Of a DNA stretch of 64,000 nt, positions 32,660-44,059 are shown piece after piece. Both the position numbers and the translations under genes were made by a program. Under the pieces are notes generated by a model. The model saw only the letters and a program-made list of their open reading frames with translations. It made no database searches and was not told the DNA's origin. Source of the stretch: Agriotes lineatus (taxonomy: Eukaryota; Arthropoda; Insecta; Coleoptera; Elateridae); assembly GCA_940337035.1 (NCBI GenBank), contig CALNHX010001920.1, positions 124,001 to 188,000 of the forward strand, given 5' to 3'. Numbering within the stretch: position 1 is the first letter of the stretch; every line of letters starts with the position of its first letter.

Positions 32660-34550
32660 CAACTTGTCACATTCACAGCGTAGGTTTTTTGCACCGAGGT
32701 AGATCATTAATGCAATAAGTGACTGCATATGGCGAAGTTGTTTGGAATTCCAAATTATCCCTCGACTTATTCTCTTTGTTGTATTAATACAGTTGTTGAT
32801 ATAGATTATTTGCAAAAATTGAACTGTGATATATCTACCATTAACGAATCGTCAGATGATATGTCGGTACAGAAATTTGATTAAATAAGAATGGATTTTC
32901 TTGAACATAACCTAAAATGTGTAAAAGTTTACAATTTGCAATGGTATGTCTGTTATAAATTTATAAGCCGAGTGCACTACATGGATCTAGTAGAGTCGGT
33001 GTAATTTTGAAATTCTCTAGGTGTGGATACCAATTTTTAATATCGTTCGGTATGTACTATCGTACCTACAGCTCTTCCAAGATAACTGTGCGGTTGAGAA
33101 ATGTATGTGCAGTGGACAACTATAGTGGGGGCAGCCCTTACTCATTCTAATGAAGCGTGTGTACGGTAAACACTAGTTCTGTTTCTGTATGTGGGTCCTG
33201 CGCGTAGTAAGTTTAGAACAGGTAGTGTCTGTGATTGTTTTCTCTGCATTTATCCTGCACAGTTAGTTTGGGTGAGCAATATGTACTGTTAACATTTGAA
33301 AATGTGTATATTTCAGTAAGCAACTGTTTAAAAAGCATTTGTGATGAGAATATTCTTTTTTCAGAACCAGAGCAAAACTCCTGTGTAGCAGCTGACACAA
33401 TAGCGACTAGGAGCCTTGTCTAATTCTGCAGATTTACGTCACAGGCTTCAAGTAAGGATGTAAATAATTGTCACTTGAATATGGGAAAGTATTGTTAGCG
33501 GTCATAAAACACTTCACTCACTCAAAAGTATTTCAGAAATGCTCACTAACTTTTATAATCTTGTATTCTCTAATGTTGCTTATGAAGCGGTTCACTGTAA
33601 TGATTAAAATATCTGGTTAATTTCTAAGAATGAGTAAGCGATAATTTTTGCCACTTGAACGTTACAGAATTTTAATTTCTTGAGCAAACATTACGTAGGG
33701 CAATATTTGTACCGAATATCGCATGTGTACTGAATATTTTCAGATAATTTTTTCTCGCTAATCATTCATGTTAACTTGAAAAAATTATTTGTAATATTCA
33801 GTGCACTAGGGATATTGCTGCTGGTAATTAACCTGTTTTTTTAACTGTTGAATAATTATTGCTGAGTTGGATTACTTAATGATTTGATGTTACACCTATT
33901 TACAAGCATATTTTTTTCCTTATTTGAAACTTTTTTTCGCAGCTTAGTGTTTAATTTGTAGGAAAAATAAACATTTACAACTTCTAATAATGAACTCTCT
34001 AAATATATAATAATTAAAGATTTATTTGAAACAATAACATGTTTATCTTACGGTTTAGGTTGCAGTTAGAATTCTTCAAAGAATCAAAGTATATTTGTTA
34101 ATATAATAATAGTTGTGATCAGAATAAGGTGTACTATTGTTTCGACAGCTCATAATGACCTGTTTTTTTATTGTTCTAGAATACCTCAATTTTACTTCCC
34201 AAAATGTATAAGTTGTCATATTTGCAGTTAATTATAATATATTTTATTGAACATAAAAGTCTCCAAACTCTGACTTACTACAACCGTTGAGTGAAGCAAG
34301 GTTCAAAGTAGAGAGCGCGCCACCGGCAATTCAGGTTCTGAGGAATCCGAAATTTCAGTCAGTTGCTAGCACCCGCTTGGATAACGTGGAGCCGCCGTGA
34401 AGTACCCCAACTTTCAAGTTGTTTCTCACGCGTTAGGCTGGTCTTTACCAGTTAGCTATTCACTCTGCGTTTCTATTGATTTAGGTCGCTTCTGATTTTT
34501 AAAGTTGTATCGTGACTCGTGAAGTTTTCAGTTTTTAAAATTCGTTGATA
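32660..34550. other. AT-rich interval without a recognised gene
   Basis: No coding sequence that I can support. The last 250 bases before 34551 are GC-richer (GAGAGCGCGCCACCGG at about 34312) and may be the promoter region of the P/THAP element that follows. Confidence 0.35.
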
Positions 34551-34794
34551 AAAATGGCTGCGTTTATAATAACTGCTTTAAAAATAATAAAATCTATAAC
34601 GACATTAGTTTTGTTAAATTTCCTGTGAAAGATTATAATCGAGATAATGAATGGAGAAAAAATTATGGCAATATAAAAATGGTGTTTATGGACACTAATT
34701 TGCGAAGAGCACTTTTTACCAAAAGATGTTATGATAAATAATAAACGGAAGTTGTTAACAACAAATGCAGTTCCTACAAATTTTATCGCAAAAG
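34551..34794 (+). pseudogene. THAP zinc-finger exon of P/THAP9-type transposase
   Basis: In one frame GCVYNNCFKNN gives the first two zinc Cys, followed by ISFVKFPVKDYNRDNEW, which includes the conserved Phe-Pro and Trp of THAP domains. After a frameshift near 34700 the next frame supplies ICEEHFLPKDV (the Cys and His of the C2CH set) and LLTTNAVPTNFIAK, the AVPT box. The exon ends at 34794 before a GTAAGT donor; joining it to the acceptor at 35920 restores the reading frame. THAP domains bind the transposon ends in this family. Confidence 0.8.
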
Positions 34795-35679
34795 GTAAGT
34801 AATAACTATACTGTTTCAATGGTGAACAAAAAATAAGAAACACCAACGTTAATCTAGTATTCGTTTTATATTGATTTTAAACATAGTAATTATGCCTGTC
34901 CTGTCATTCCGACTTACGAAAATGACAATTAATTAGTACAATAAAACCGCAAATTGGCGACTATGGTCATATAAAATAAAAATGGCATTTTTAGAAAAAG
35001 AAGTTGAATAATAAATTTATAAATAGAGGCTCGATGTTCATGTACTGAAAAATATTAAAATAGGCAGGAAAAGGGCTTTAAAAAATGTTTAAATGGGCAT
35101 TTAAAAAATAAAATGGGCATTATCATTTAAGTGGTTTCGTTGTCCATTTATGATATAAATAGCAGATTATAACAACAAAAGTATTGCTTATGGTATTTTT
35201 TTAGATTATAATTACAAGATTTTTCAAATTTTCTGTGGTTGATGCTTGCCTTCGATCAGAGAGTATACAGGGTGTAGATACTTTACGCACCATAGGATGT
35301 TCAATGGTAATTTCTTTATATGAAAGTATTTGCTTCTGTAATTATTTTAGGGCAAACTGATGCAGATTTAAAACATGCAGTTTCAGTTATTTTGTAAATT
35401 ACATTTTCTGGAGTAGTATTGTCTGAAAGAAATGTGGATTTAGCCCATTTTGAACATGGATTACTGCCGAGCAGGAAGTTTGTTTACATTCATAGCATTT
35501 TCTAGGAATGGTCATTGAACTGCGTCAGCTGTTTATAATTATTTTTATGAAAAACAGACAATTATTTTAAATTTACAACGAAGCATATGCTTATAAGTAA
35601 AACAAACATTTATGTGTAGATTGTTAGGACAGGCATTTTGTAGGTATTTTGAACATCCATGCGCTACTTATAAAAGATT

Positions 35680-36000
35680 TTCCGGTTTTTTGGTTTATTC
35701 ACACAGTATTTAATGGATTCATTCCTGATAGTAAAATATATATAATTTTACAGATACAGTCCAGTATATCACCATGTAGTAGAAATCCAACTAATTCAAC
35801 AAACAGTGAGTTCTTTATTATATCATCACATCAGTTTTCCAATTTATTCACTCAATATTTAATGGTTTTATTCCTTATAAATGTCGATAATAAATAAGTA
35901 AAATATATATGATTTTACAGATAGAGTGCATGCGTCCAGTATATCACCAGGTAGTAGAAATCCAGCTAATTCAACAACCACTGAGTCCTTTATTATACCA
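35680..36000 (+). repeat. Tandem duplication of an exon start with its 3' splice site
   Basis: Two copies of about 150 bases: TTTACAGATACAGTCCAGTATATCACC at about 35747-35773 and TTTACAGATAGAGTGCATGC... at 35914 onward, each followed by GTAGTAGAAATCCA.CTAATTC and GAGT.CTTTATTATA. The first copy lacks several bases (GCATGCG region), which breaks its frame. The second copy starts at 35921 and joins the THAP exon in phase, so it is the original exon and the first one a decayed pseudo-exon. Confidence 0.7.
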
Positions 36001-36443
36001 TTAGCTAGTGAAAGTGATATAAACATTAAAGCTTCAAGCAGCGTTTATCAGCCCATAAACATACGAAAGGAAACGACGCCTTTCTTTTAATTTAGATAAT
36101 GATTTAATGACTGATTTAAAAAGTGTACGTCTACCAAGAGTTTCAAGTTTTGCCAGCACAAGTTCAGATTCTAAACTAAGTGATCGTATTCTAACAATGT
36201 TAACTTCTACCAAAGGAACACTTAATAGAACGTGTAGAATATTATCATGCAAAATCAAGCACTTAAAAAATAAGTTAAAAGCAAAACAGTCGCAAACTTT
36301 TACTAGATTAAAGAAGAAGAATTCCGTAACTGCAGGTGTGATGCTTCATAATTTATTAATTGGTAAAAGTAAACATTTAAAAGTATTTGTAAATATGCAA
36401 CTATTTCATAAAAAAGGCACCAAGTGGACCAACGCCGAAAAAC
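35921..36443 (+). pseudogene. P/THAP9 transposase exon: linker and coiled coil
   Basis: Reads DRVHASSISPGSRNPANSTT, then after a frameshift near 36085 LTMLTSTKGTLNRTCRIL and CKIKHLKNKLKAKQSQTF, the leucine-rich dimerisation segment. It ends with KKGTKWTNAEKQ, which matches the start of the P-transposase helix-turn-helix region. It is cut at AEKQ by a LINE fragment; the continuation SLHYKSLSAYKFM lies at about 37090. Confidence 0.65.
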
Positions 36444-36475
<32 letters not shown>

Positions 36476-37079
36476 CTTGTATTTACAAAAATGAATCACA
36501 AGGCGAGGTTCAGCAAACGCTGCTCTACCACCTAACCTTGGGAAAAATAAATGTTATTATATGGCTTACAGCCTAAGGAGCTTTGTGTGTTACCGCAATG
36601 TTAATAATATATAAATTACAACAACTACAAAAAATTGCGAGTATGTTATCTCAGCAGACTAGCGAAAGTAGAATAAGGAGTTAGCTTATGTTTTGCAGAG
36701 AAAGGAGATGCATTCTATATTTTTTCTTGAATTCCGCAAAACTTAATAAAAAGTATTCAGGTTTGAGCGAGTTAATTACTTTAGACATTTGGTACGTGCA
36801 ACAATTTTTATATTTCTCAGTTCTATGGGAAGGTATGGTGACAAGAGATGTTGGGCGAAGATTCATATTGATATTAACATTAAGTGAAACAGACCTAAAA
36901 TCAATTTTTGAATACAAATAAGTAGGACATCTATCACGATATATCTTCATGAACATACATGCTGCATGAAGCAGTCTTCTATTGTGAGTAGACAACCAGC
37001 CTGCATCTTTGAGCTTGTGTGACACACTATCATACTTTCTCACTCCAAAGCTGTAACGCAGACACGATCGCTGCACTTG
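36444..37079 (-). mobile_element. 5'-truncated LINE fragment inserted in the P-type transposase
   Basis: The minus-strand frame (37076-36681) reads MQRSCLRYSFGVRKYDSVSH, KDAGWLSTHNRRLLHAACMF and KIYRDRCPTYLYSKI, the C-terminal end of a Jockey/CR1-like RT. A 3' UTR of about 230 bases follows, ending on the plus strand in (AAT)n at 36444-36470, so the element tail is (ATT)n. It sits between transposase codons AEKQ and LSLHYKS. A short GAAA repeat at both borders may be the remains of the target duplication. Confidence 0.75.
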
Positions 37080-37085
37080 TTGAAA

Positions 37086-37250
37086 TTATGTCTTTCGTTA
37101 CATTACAAATCACTTTCGGCTTATAAATTTATGGTGTACAATCTTAAATTTACTTTACCGCTATTAGAACAATTCAAACTTGGTTAAAAGTGATGAATTT
37201 AAGAACCGGGTGTAACAGCAATTGTTACAGTTCAAAAGTCATTTACAGTT
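37086..37250 (+). pseudogene. P/THAP9 transposase: helix-turn-helix piece
   Basis: Reads CLSLHYKSLSAYKFMVYNLK, then FTLPL and, after a frameshift, RTIQTWLKVMNLRTG. P-element transposases have an ALSLYFHSPKAYNFLR...LPHPRTIRSW-like segment here, so the order and key residues (Leu-Ser-Leu, Ala-Tyr-x-Phe, Pro, Arg-Thr-Ile-x-x-Trp) agree. The frame is lost after about 37250. Confidence 0.7.
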
Positions 37251-37259
37251 AATTCATTT

Positions 37260-39199
37260 AATTATTTGCCCTAATTTTAGTTAAAGCTAACTTTTTGCCT
37301 TATCTTTCATAAGTCGAATTTTTGCCTACAATACAACTGAGCTTTCAGACCTCTTGCAAGCTATATTTTGATCTAACGTTAGCCATGTCCCAAAATTTCA
37401 ATGTATGAGAACTAGAGATTCGGTTTCGCTCCGCGCACAGAGCTTTTTGGGTTGCATATGTCAAGTTTCTTTCAAGACTCCCTCCAATTTTCGAACTTGG
37501 TCTTTTTATCGGTCTTTTCGGCCATTTGCCATGTTGTGTTGCTGCAGAAAAGTTGCCTTGTGAGACTACGTTTTGAAACGAACCTTAATTGGGTTGCATC
37601 ACAGGCTTCTTGCCTGGGAAATTATACTTGTTGTGTTTTGGATGTTCCGGATTTGTTAATGCAGTCCCCGTGAAGGTTATTTTGCAATTTCCCAAGCTAA
37701 AACTTAGTTTGGAATTTATCTGAGCAATGCACATGTTTCCTTTTCGCAAAGCAGAGCCAATAAGACTTAAGGGTAGGTTCTTTTGATAATTAGTTAGATT
37801 CTATGGTGTGACGCCCTTTTAGCTCCTTTTATGGCCCCCGAATAACATCTAAGGCTCCTTCCGTGGCTGTCGGATAATTCGTCCCGTGCGAACGATTTTG
37901 CTCCCTGGTTAACCGGCGAAGTTTAGCCCCCAGCTGCCGCCTTGAGTATTGCGTGTGTGTGGAAGTCCCATGCAAAGCTCCTGCGCAACCCCTTTATGAA
38001 CGCATTCACCTGCAGGCCGTTAGATTCACACAAACCTTGGCTAAGCCTGGCCGTCCTGCTGTTTATCGGATCTTCCTTCCACGTTTGCTACAACCTGGAG
38101 GGCTAGCATTGCAAGGTTGGTTGTAATTATTCTGGTACGTGCCCTGGGCCACTCCGATCGAACCGAAATATTGGGGTCCCGTTTTAATATGTTTTCGTGA
38201 CTGTGCTACCTTGTAACCGGCAAATGTTAGATTACTTGTATTATATACTAATAAGCGTGATTGCTCACCTATCTGAAGCAAGCTAGATAACTTTTTAAGG
38301 CAGTTTAGAAGGTTGTTTATAAGTAAATTGTTGCGGTAGTTGATTTTTACTAGTTTTTAGGTTAAAAGTTATTAGGGTGGTTGCGTCTCACGCCCCGCCT
38401 AAGTGATTTGATTCGTTCTTGGTTTTCACGTCACGCTAGACATAGATGACATAGATTTGGGTTGAATCAAACCTCCGGGTATCCCCACATTTTGCAAGAA
38501 ATTTTGCGTAATCTAATATTAGTGTGCGACATTTTGACATCGTTTGGGAATTAACCATAGTCACATATCGGTTTACAAAGCGCTATAATAAGAAACAAGA
38601 TCTTGGTTCCGTAAGAGCGATATTGCTAATTATGGTAAACTTTAAGACCGCCCTTGCATAGTGGGTAATTGGTCGAATTCAACTAGTCATTCCAAATGTA
38701 GGCTGTAATAAATGTGTCATAAGCATTGTGCTATCGACAATTTGTGAATAGTGTATTTCGCCATTTAGTTAGTCATTCTGTAATTTGATAATGCATTTTA
38801 ATTTACTTTGATCCATTTAATTGAGTTACGTCAACATTTCGATTACGCTTTAATACGTAAATTATGTGCCATTATTCTGGTGAGATTTAATAAGACGCTT
38901 ACTACTGTGATATGTTATGTGATATTTTGATTTGGTTTGCCGTGTGATATATGTGTGTATTGTATTTGTATTTGTATTTCTGTTTTCTGATATTGTATTG
39001 CCCTGACATCTTTGCGTGCGTATCTGACTTGTGCCCTTGCCGTTACCTTTAATTTTTAGGTTTGGTTAGTAGCGCCTTCTGTAATGTACTTTTTGATTAG
39101 CAAAGTGATACCTTGCTATCTGGCGCCCATATCTTATTTTACAGCTGAAGCTTTGAGTCTTTTGTACAACCCACGACCTCCTCCGGCTGAGAGGGCGGC
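37260..39199. other. Non-coding interval within the P-type element
   Basis: No ORF with recognisable similarity. The segment 37375-39060 is GC-richer than its surroundings (for example 37780-38060 and 38380-38420) and is probably a separate insertion or a long intron. I found no inverted or long terminal repeats at its borders. Confidence 0.35.
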
Positions 39200-39240
39200 T
39201 GCCTTTGCTCATCTCTTTTACAATCACAGCGACGGTAACA

Positions 39241-39820
39241 AGGGTAACACAATCTAATAACAAAGCCTGCTTTAAAAGCAAAAACTATGGAGGAAAAGAG
39301 AAAATCTGTGTTGTTCTTTTTGACGATATTGCTTTTAAAAAGCATTTAGAAATGAACACATCTGAAGATTTTGTTGAAGGTTACCATGATCTAGCGTCTC
39401 TGTGCAGGAACAACAAGGTAGCAAATACTGCTTTAGTGTTCTATATTCGCGGGCTGCTTCATAATTGGAAAATCCCACTCTGTTATTTTGTTCCTGCTGA
39501 ATCTGTGAACAGTACTTCATTGCAACAAATTATTACACTAATTGTTACAAAATTGAAAGAAATGACTTTTAATCCAATGTCTTTAGTGTGTGACCAAGGA
39601 TCGAATAATCGTTGAGCATTGAGTTTGTTAGGTGCTACTAAAATGAGCCCATGATAGTTATAGGACATAGTAAAATATTTATTTTATTCGATGTACCTCA
39701 TTTACTAAAAAGCCTAAGAAATAATTTGATGAATACGAGACTTCGATTTGTTGTAAACAATAGATCTGTGGCTTGGACTGATATCACAAAGACATACGAA
39801 ATTGATTAAAATAGCCCTAC
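39241..39820 (+). pseudogene. P/THAP9 transposase catalytic domain, first part
   Basis: Reads KICVVLFDDIAFKKHLEMNT, which carries the first catalytic Asp region (family form: DEMAI..HL), then TALVFYIRGLLHNWKIPLCY and PMSLVCDQGSNNR, which holds the second catalytic Asp in the diagnostic CDQGSNN box. A stop follows at 39613-39615 and the frame shifts. The next piece gives SKIFILFDVPHLLKSLRNNL and SVAWTDITKTYEID, the family FDPPHLLKS.RNNL box. The match in order and spacing is strong evidence for the P superfamily. Confidence 0.85.
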
Positions 39821-40320
39821 TAGTAGGACTATGGTTGAAATAACTGCAATTCACATTTCACCCACAAACTTCTAGAAGATGCGAGTGAAGTATGCCGCAC
39901 AAATATTCTCATACTGTTGCTGCAGCAATTAAAACAGCAGCTTCAACCGAACAACTCGTTAGTTGTTCTCTGAATGTCATGTTTTGGCAGTGGTCTATTA
40001 TGACATATCACAACTCATTAGTTCTACATCTTTAGATACTGCAGAGTTTATTGAAAGTTTTAACAATATATTCGATTCATTAAACAGTAGGATTTTGCAT
40101 GATCTTAACCTATATAGACGTCCATTATCCGTGTGTAATAATAAAACGGAGATGGTTTTACAAGAAGGGCTACAGTATGTGAAAAACATAGAAGTTTTCG
40201 AAGAAACCAAGAAACGTAACAATATATACTGTTTAGAGGGATTTCAGTGGACAATAAAATCAATTCTTTTATTGTGGAGTCATCTCAAAGATCATGATGT
40301 TAAATACCTGGATTTTTAAA
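39821..40320 (+). pseudogene. P/THAP9 transposase catalytic domain, second part
   Basis: Continues with HISPTNF-stop-KMRVKYAAQIFS (the family has a lysine/arginine-rich KMRVK.AAQV.S box), then after frame changes SLDTAEFIESFNNIFDSLNS and RRPLSVCNNKTEMVLQEGL, and LEGFQWTIKSILLLWSHLK. The open part (39963-40319) ends at a TAA just before the NQDPL box, which is in another frame. Confidence 0.75.
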
Positions 40321-41028
40321 CCAAGATCCTCTAGTAAATTTCTTCTCTGTCGTTAGAAACAGAGGAGGATATAATCCTACCCCCACAGTTCATCAGTGTC
40401 GTATAGCAATACAGCAAAATATTAACATTAGGCTTCAAATGGCTGTAGATACAGGAAATTGTGAAATTGATGAAAACAATGAAAGTTTGGATTTGGACCC
40501 TCAAGAAATTGAAAGTAGGAATACTCACACAAAAGAAATTAAAAGTAATTCTTCAGCTTCTCATTTTAACATCGTTGATAATGAAGAATTGGAAGAAGAT
40601 GGAGAAACAAACGGTGAACATAATTTCGCCATCTTGAACGAAAATACTTTGGAAACGTGTTCTAATACATACGTGGCTGGTTATCTAGCATATAACGTCG
40701 AAAAAAATTCAACTGAATTTTGTCTAAGAAATTTACGAAAAGTGAACATGATTTCTTTAATAAAAATGAGCTATTTTTATTGTACAAAGATTATTCCTGC
40801 AGGCACAACGTACAATTTTTAAAGAGACCTTTAAACGAATTTGCTGCAATAATATCAAATCTTTTACACGCATTCAATAAATCTTTTGATAAACATAAAT
40901 GTGGCATGCATGTTAGCAAAAATATAATGACTGACACTTTAGAGAAGAGTTTCGATTGGTTCTTTCCGTATACACCTGAATCATGTATATCTCACAAGCA
41001 ACACATTGATAATGTATTTATAAAATGA
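40321..41028 (+). pseudogene. P/THAP9 transposase C-terminal domain
   Basis: Starts with NQDPLVNFFSVVRNRGGYNP and TPTVHQCRIAIQQ, the most conserved C-terminal signature of P-type transposases (NQDPLENFFS.IR..GG.N..PT). An acidic linker follows (NENNESLDLDPQEIE...), then TYVAGYLAYNVEK, the YVAGYLA.K box, and after a frameshift SNLLHAFNKSFDKHKCGMHV and NIMTDTLEKS, ending at 41028. No catalytic residue is expected here; the domain supports folding and synapsis in the family. Confidence 0.8.
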
Positions 41029-41040
41029 ATATATTTAGAC

Positions 41041-44000
41041 ACTTGAAATGGGAATGTGATAACTACAAAAAACATATAATGAAACCTCTACTGAACATTT
41101 TAAGCCACATCGAAAAATCGAAATACATATTATCATAAGGAAACGCAAAATTGGAATTCATATTTGCTTTAAATAGTCCAAATGCTTTATAAGGTTGTGT
41201 AAAATTTAGTTAATCAGTAATTATATTTATAGTAGTGATAGAAAATGTTAAATGTCTTACAATATAAAAACATTTAGAAGCATTCTGTGGTATTAAAATT
41301 TTATAAGAATCAGAAAACATAATAAAATAATATATATTATGTGCGACAAAGTTTGCAACATATGGTCAACTATAATGAACACTTTAGATTATTTAGATTG
41401 AAGTTCAAATTTTGAAAACCATTTTTTCGAACAGAACCATCATTTCCCTATTTTGGATGAATAGTATATTGTAATACAAGTGTGGAAAGAATGGCATTGA
41501 AAAACACGTGTCAAACATAGAACACGAGTGCTAACTTTTTTTTCACGAATTTGTAGTTTGATTGACAAGGGCGAAGCCTGATTTATCAAGCAAATAAAAG
41601 TAAGAGTAAAAAAATGCTTTCGTACGTGTTGTACACGTTATTTTTTGTATAGTGATCCCTTCTAACTTGAAATTCAAAAAAACTTGAAAATGTACAATAA
41701 ATTGACAATTCGCAATTTTAATAAAATAGTTAAAAAAAAGGGTTACCTTCTTTACAATTTTTCGTGATACTTTGTTCACGATGTTTGGTTAAAAGACCAT
41801 ATTCATATTCACTATGCAAAAACTAATTTATAACATCTTTCAGAAAAAAACTTTCCAATTTTTTTTTTCAAATATGAATAATAATTTGTACTAGTTTTGA
41901 AAGTCATACTTTTTTTCATGAATTTGCGATTAACGAGGGAGAATTCCGAGAATCAAGCAAATAAGTGAAAAAGGGACTTTCAAAACGTGTTGTACACATA
42001 GGTTTTCATTTCAATGAAATTGTTAAAATAGTGTATTTTTTAACGACTTTTCGTTAAAAAATTATACTTTTATCACGATTTTTCTTGAAAATAGACGACT
42101 TTTTAGACTATAGAAATTTATAAATGACAGAGTTATATTTATTATTATTTCTTTAATGTCCATTGCAACAAAATATTACAGATTCTTATTGTTGTAGATA
42201 CAATTTTATACGGAACACGTGAGTAAAGTAGTATTTTGATCTCGCAGAAAAATGTGCTACTTTAGTCTCTTACACCATAAATAACTATTAAAATACTTAT
42301 GTAAAACTGTGGCGATATAATATTAATTAGTATAATATTTTACTTTATTACTAATAAATGAAACATGGTCGATTTTTGAAATATTTTTCCCTCTCCCAAA
42401 TTCACGCAGCTGCGATGATTTATTTAATATAGTTTCGTTTTTATTAAATTTGTATGCATTATCTTTATACTATGTACTTTAATAGGAAATTTGTCATTAC
42501 AAAAAAAGCGATTGAGTTAAGAAAAATAAGTATCGGTATTATCTAAATATCAACTATATCAAAGTGTTTAACATAATAATTATAGTAGCAGCTAAACTTT
42601 ATATTAAAATTATTAGTATTTTAATACAATACCTTTAAACTACGTAAATATGTGGCATTTAAAAGAAAAAGCATGTTCGATTCGCCACACTTTTTTGATC
42701 CACTCTGTATAACAAAAAATATTTTATTAATGTTCACCACCTTCGTACCTACAACTTTTATATAAACGATTTTTATGTAACTCTCGTAGTTTTATAAATA
42801 TCTTCCAACCCCGTCTCGTAGCCAGGCCCTGCAATTTTCTTCAGTGAATACTAAATATCGTTGGCAAAATATTTATTTAAATCCGTACTCGACAGCATAA
42901 ATGCATAGGTCGTCGCATGATCTCCCCGCTCACGTCGAGTTCAGGAAACTTTCAGCGGCGGCGCCACTGAGTAGTCAACAATGTGCGGGCAGAGGGATGC
43001 ATGAAAAGAGAAAGCAGGGTGGAATGCTTTTAAGCGTATAGCTTGCGCCTCTTTATAGAGTTGTTCACTCAACGCTACAACATAATATATGCATACTAGT
43101 AATGTACTGAGTTCCTATATGGATTGCTTTTGTTGCTATAAATTTTATATCGTTTAATTTACAAAGATCCTAAGGACGCGGAGGAAGTGAGTTTTGAGTA
43201 CATACGTATTTCAGCAATTTTGAAACGATAAATCACTCATGCTTTTAGCGTTATAAACTGATTGCTTCATGTTCGGTATTATAAAACTTTTTATTTCCTA
43301 AATAAAATTTACTTTGAGAATAAATTAATGTATTCCTTAGATTTGCATATTTTAAACGCAAAATAACTTTATTTGGCTAATAAATCCGTACAGGGTAAAT
43401 TTAATTGGGCGTTAAAGTAAAAAAAGCGCATCAAAACGTTAATGCTTATGACATTTGATTCATTAGGAAACACATTTTGATACGCTTTTGTTTATTTGCG
43501 TATTAGTTTATTGGGGAAGTAAATTTACTCCACAAATAGTTATCCAATGATGTATTCATCGTTTATAATACTATCCATTACAGGAGTAATTTAACACGCT
43601 TCAGTTGGATATTATAAACCCTTAGCAAGAACTGAGTATATTTGCGGCAACTGCCTTTCTCGAAAAAAGCTGTTTACGGCCGTTCGTGAAGAAAACAACC
43701 CACTAGCGGTTTTCATTTATTTAAACAAGAGTGGTCTTGGCCTGCCTAATTTCAAATCCTGCAAAGCTGCTCCGTAAAAATCAATAATCAAAAAACTCGA
43801 CTGCTTGCCAGTGAGCTTACTCGGAAAAAGCCAAGCGAGCGCGCTTCGACCAGAAAAGCCTTGTAGGTGCCTTATCTCTAAAGTCAGACGCTTACGCGAT
43901 AAACCTGAATTCCTTTGCTACATTATTTAAATATAAGGTGGTCCGAAAGAAGATGCTAATTGCTAGAACGCGCTATTGAAACGGGGCTTTACAAAACCGA

Positions 44001-44059
44001 AAGCCATGTTACAATACAGATACTTTCATTTTACTTAGAATAACGAATACTATACTTTA
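41041..44059. other. AT-rich interval with small repeats, no gene recognised
   Basis: No coding sequence I can support. It holds a diverged direct repeat (41534-41640 and 41907-42005, sharing ATCAAGCAAATAA and GTGTTGTACAC) and an inverted repeat at 43395-43531 (AAGCGCATCAAAACG against its counterpart TTTGATACGCTT). A GC-richer patch lies at 42900-43040. Confidence 0.4.

Larger units (their letters stand above)
34500..41040 (+). mobile_element. Degenerate P-element/THAP9-type transposon
   Basis: Exons of one P-superfamily transposase can be followed left to right: THAP domain (34551-34794), coiled coil (35921-36443), helix-turn-helix region (about 37086-37190), catalytic domain (39250-40320) and C-terminal domain (40321-41028). 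They are separated by introns and by a LINE insertion (36444-37079). Frameshifts and stops occur in nearly every exon, so it is dead. Terminal inverted repeats and an 8-bp target duplication were not found by eye, so the outer ends are approximate. Confidence 0.75.

Noticed and set aside
34500..41040. Terminal inverted repeats of the P-type element
   Set aside because: I searched both flanks by eye and found no convincing pair, so the ends are given as approximate.
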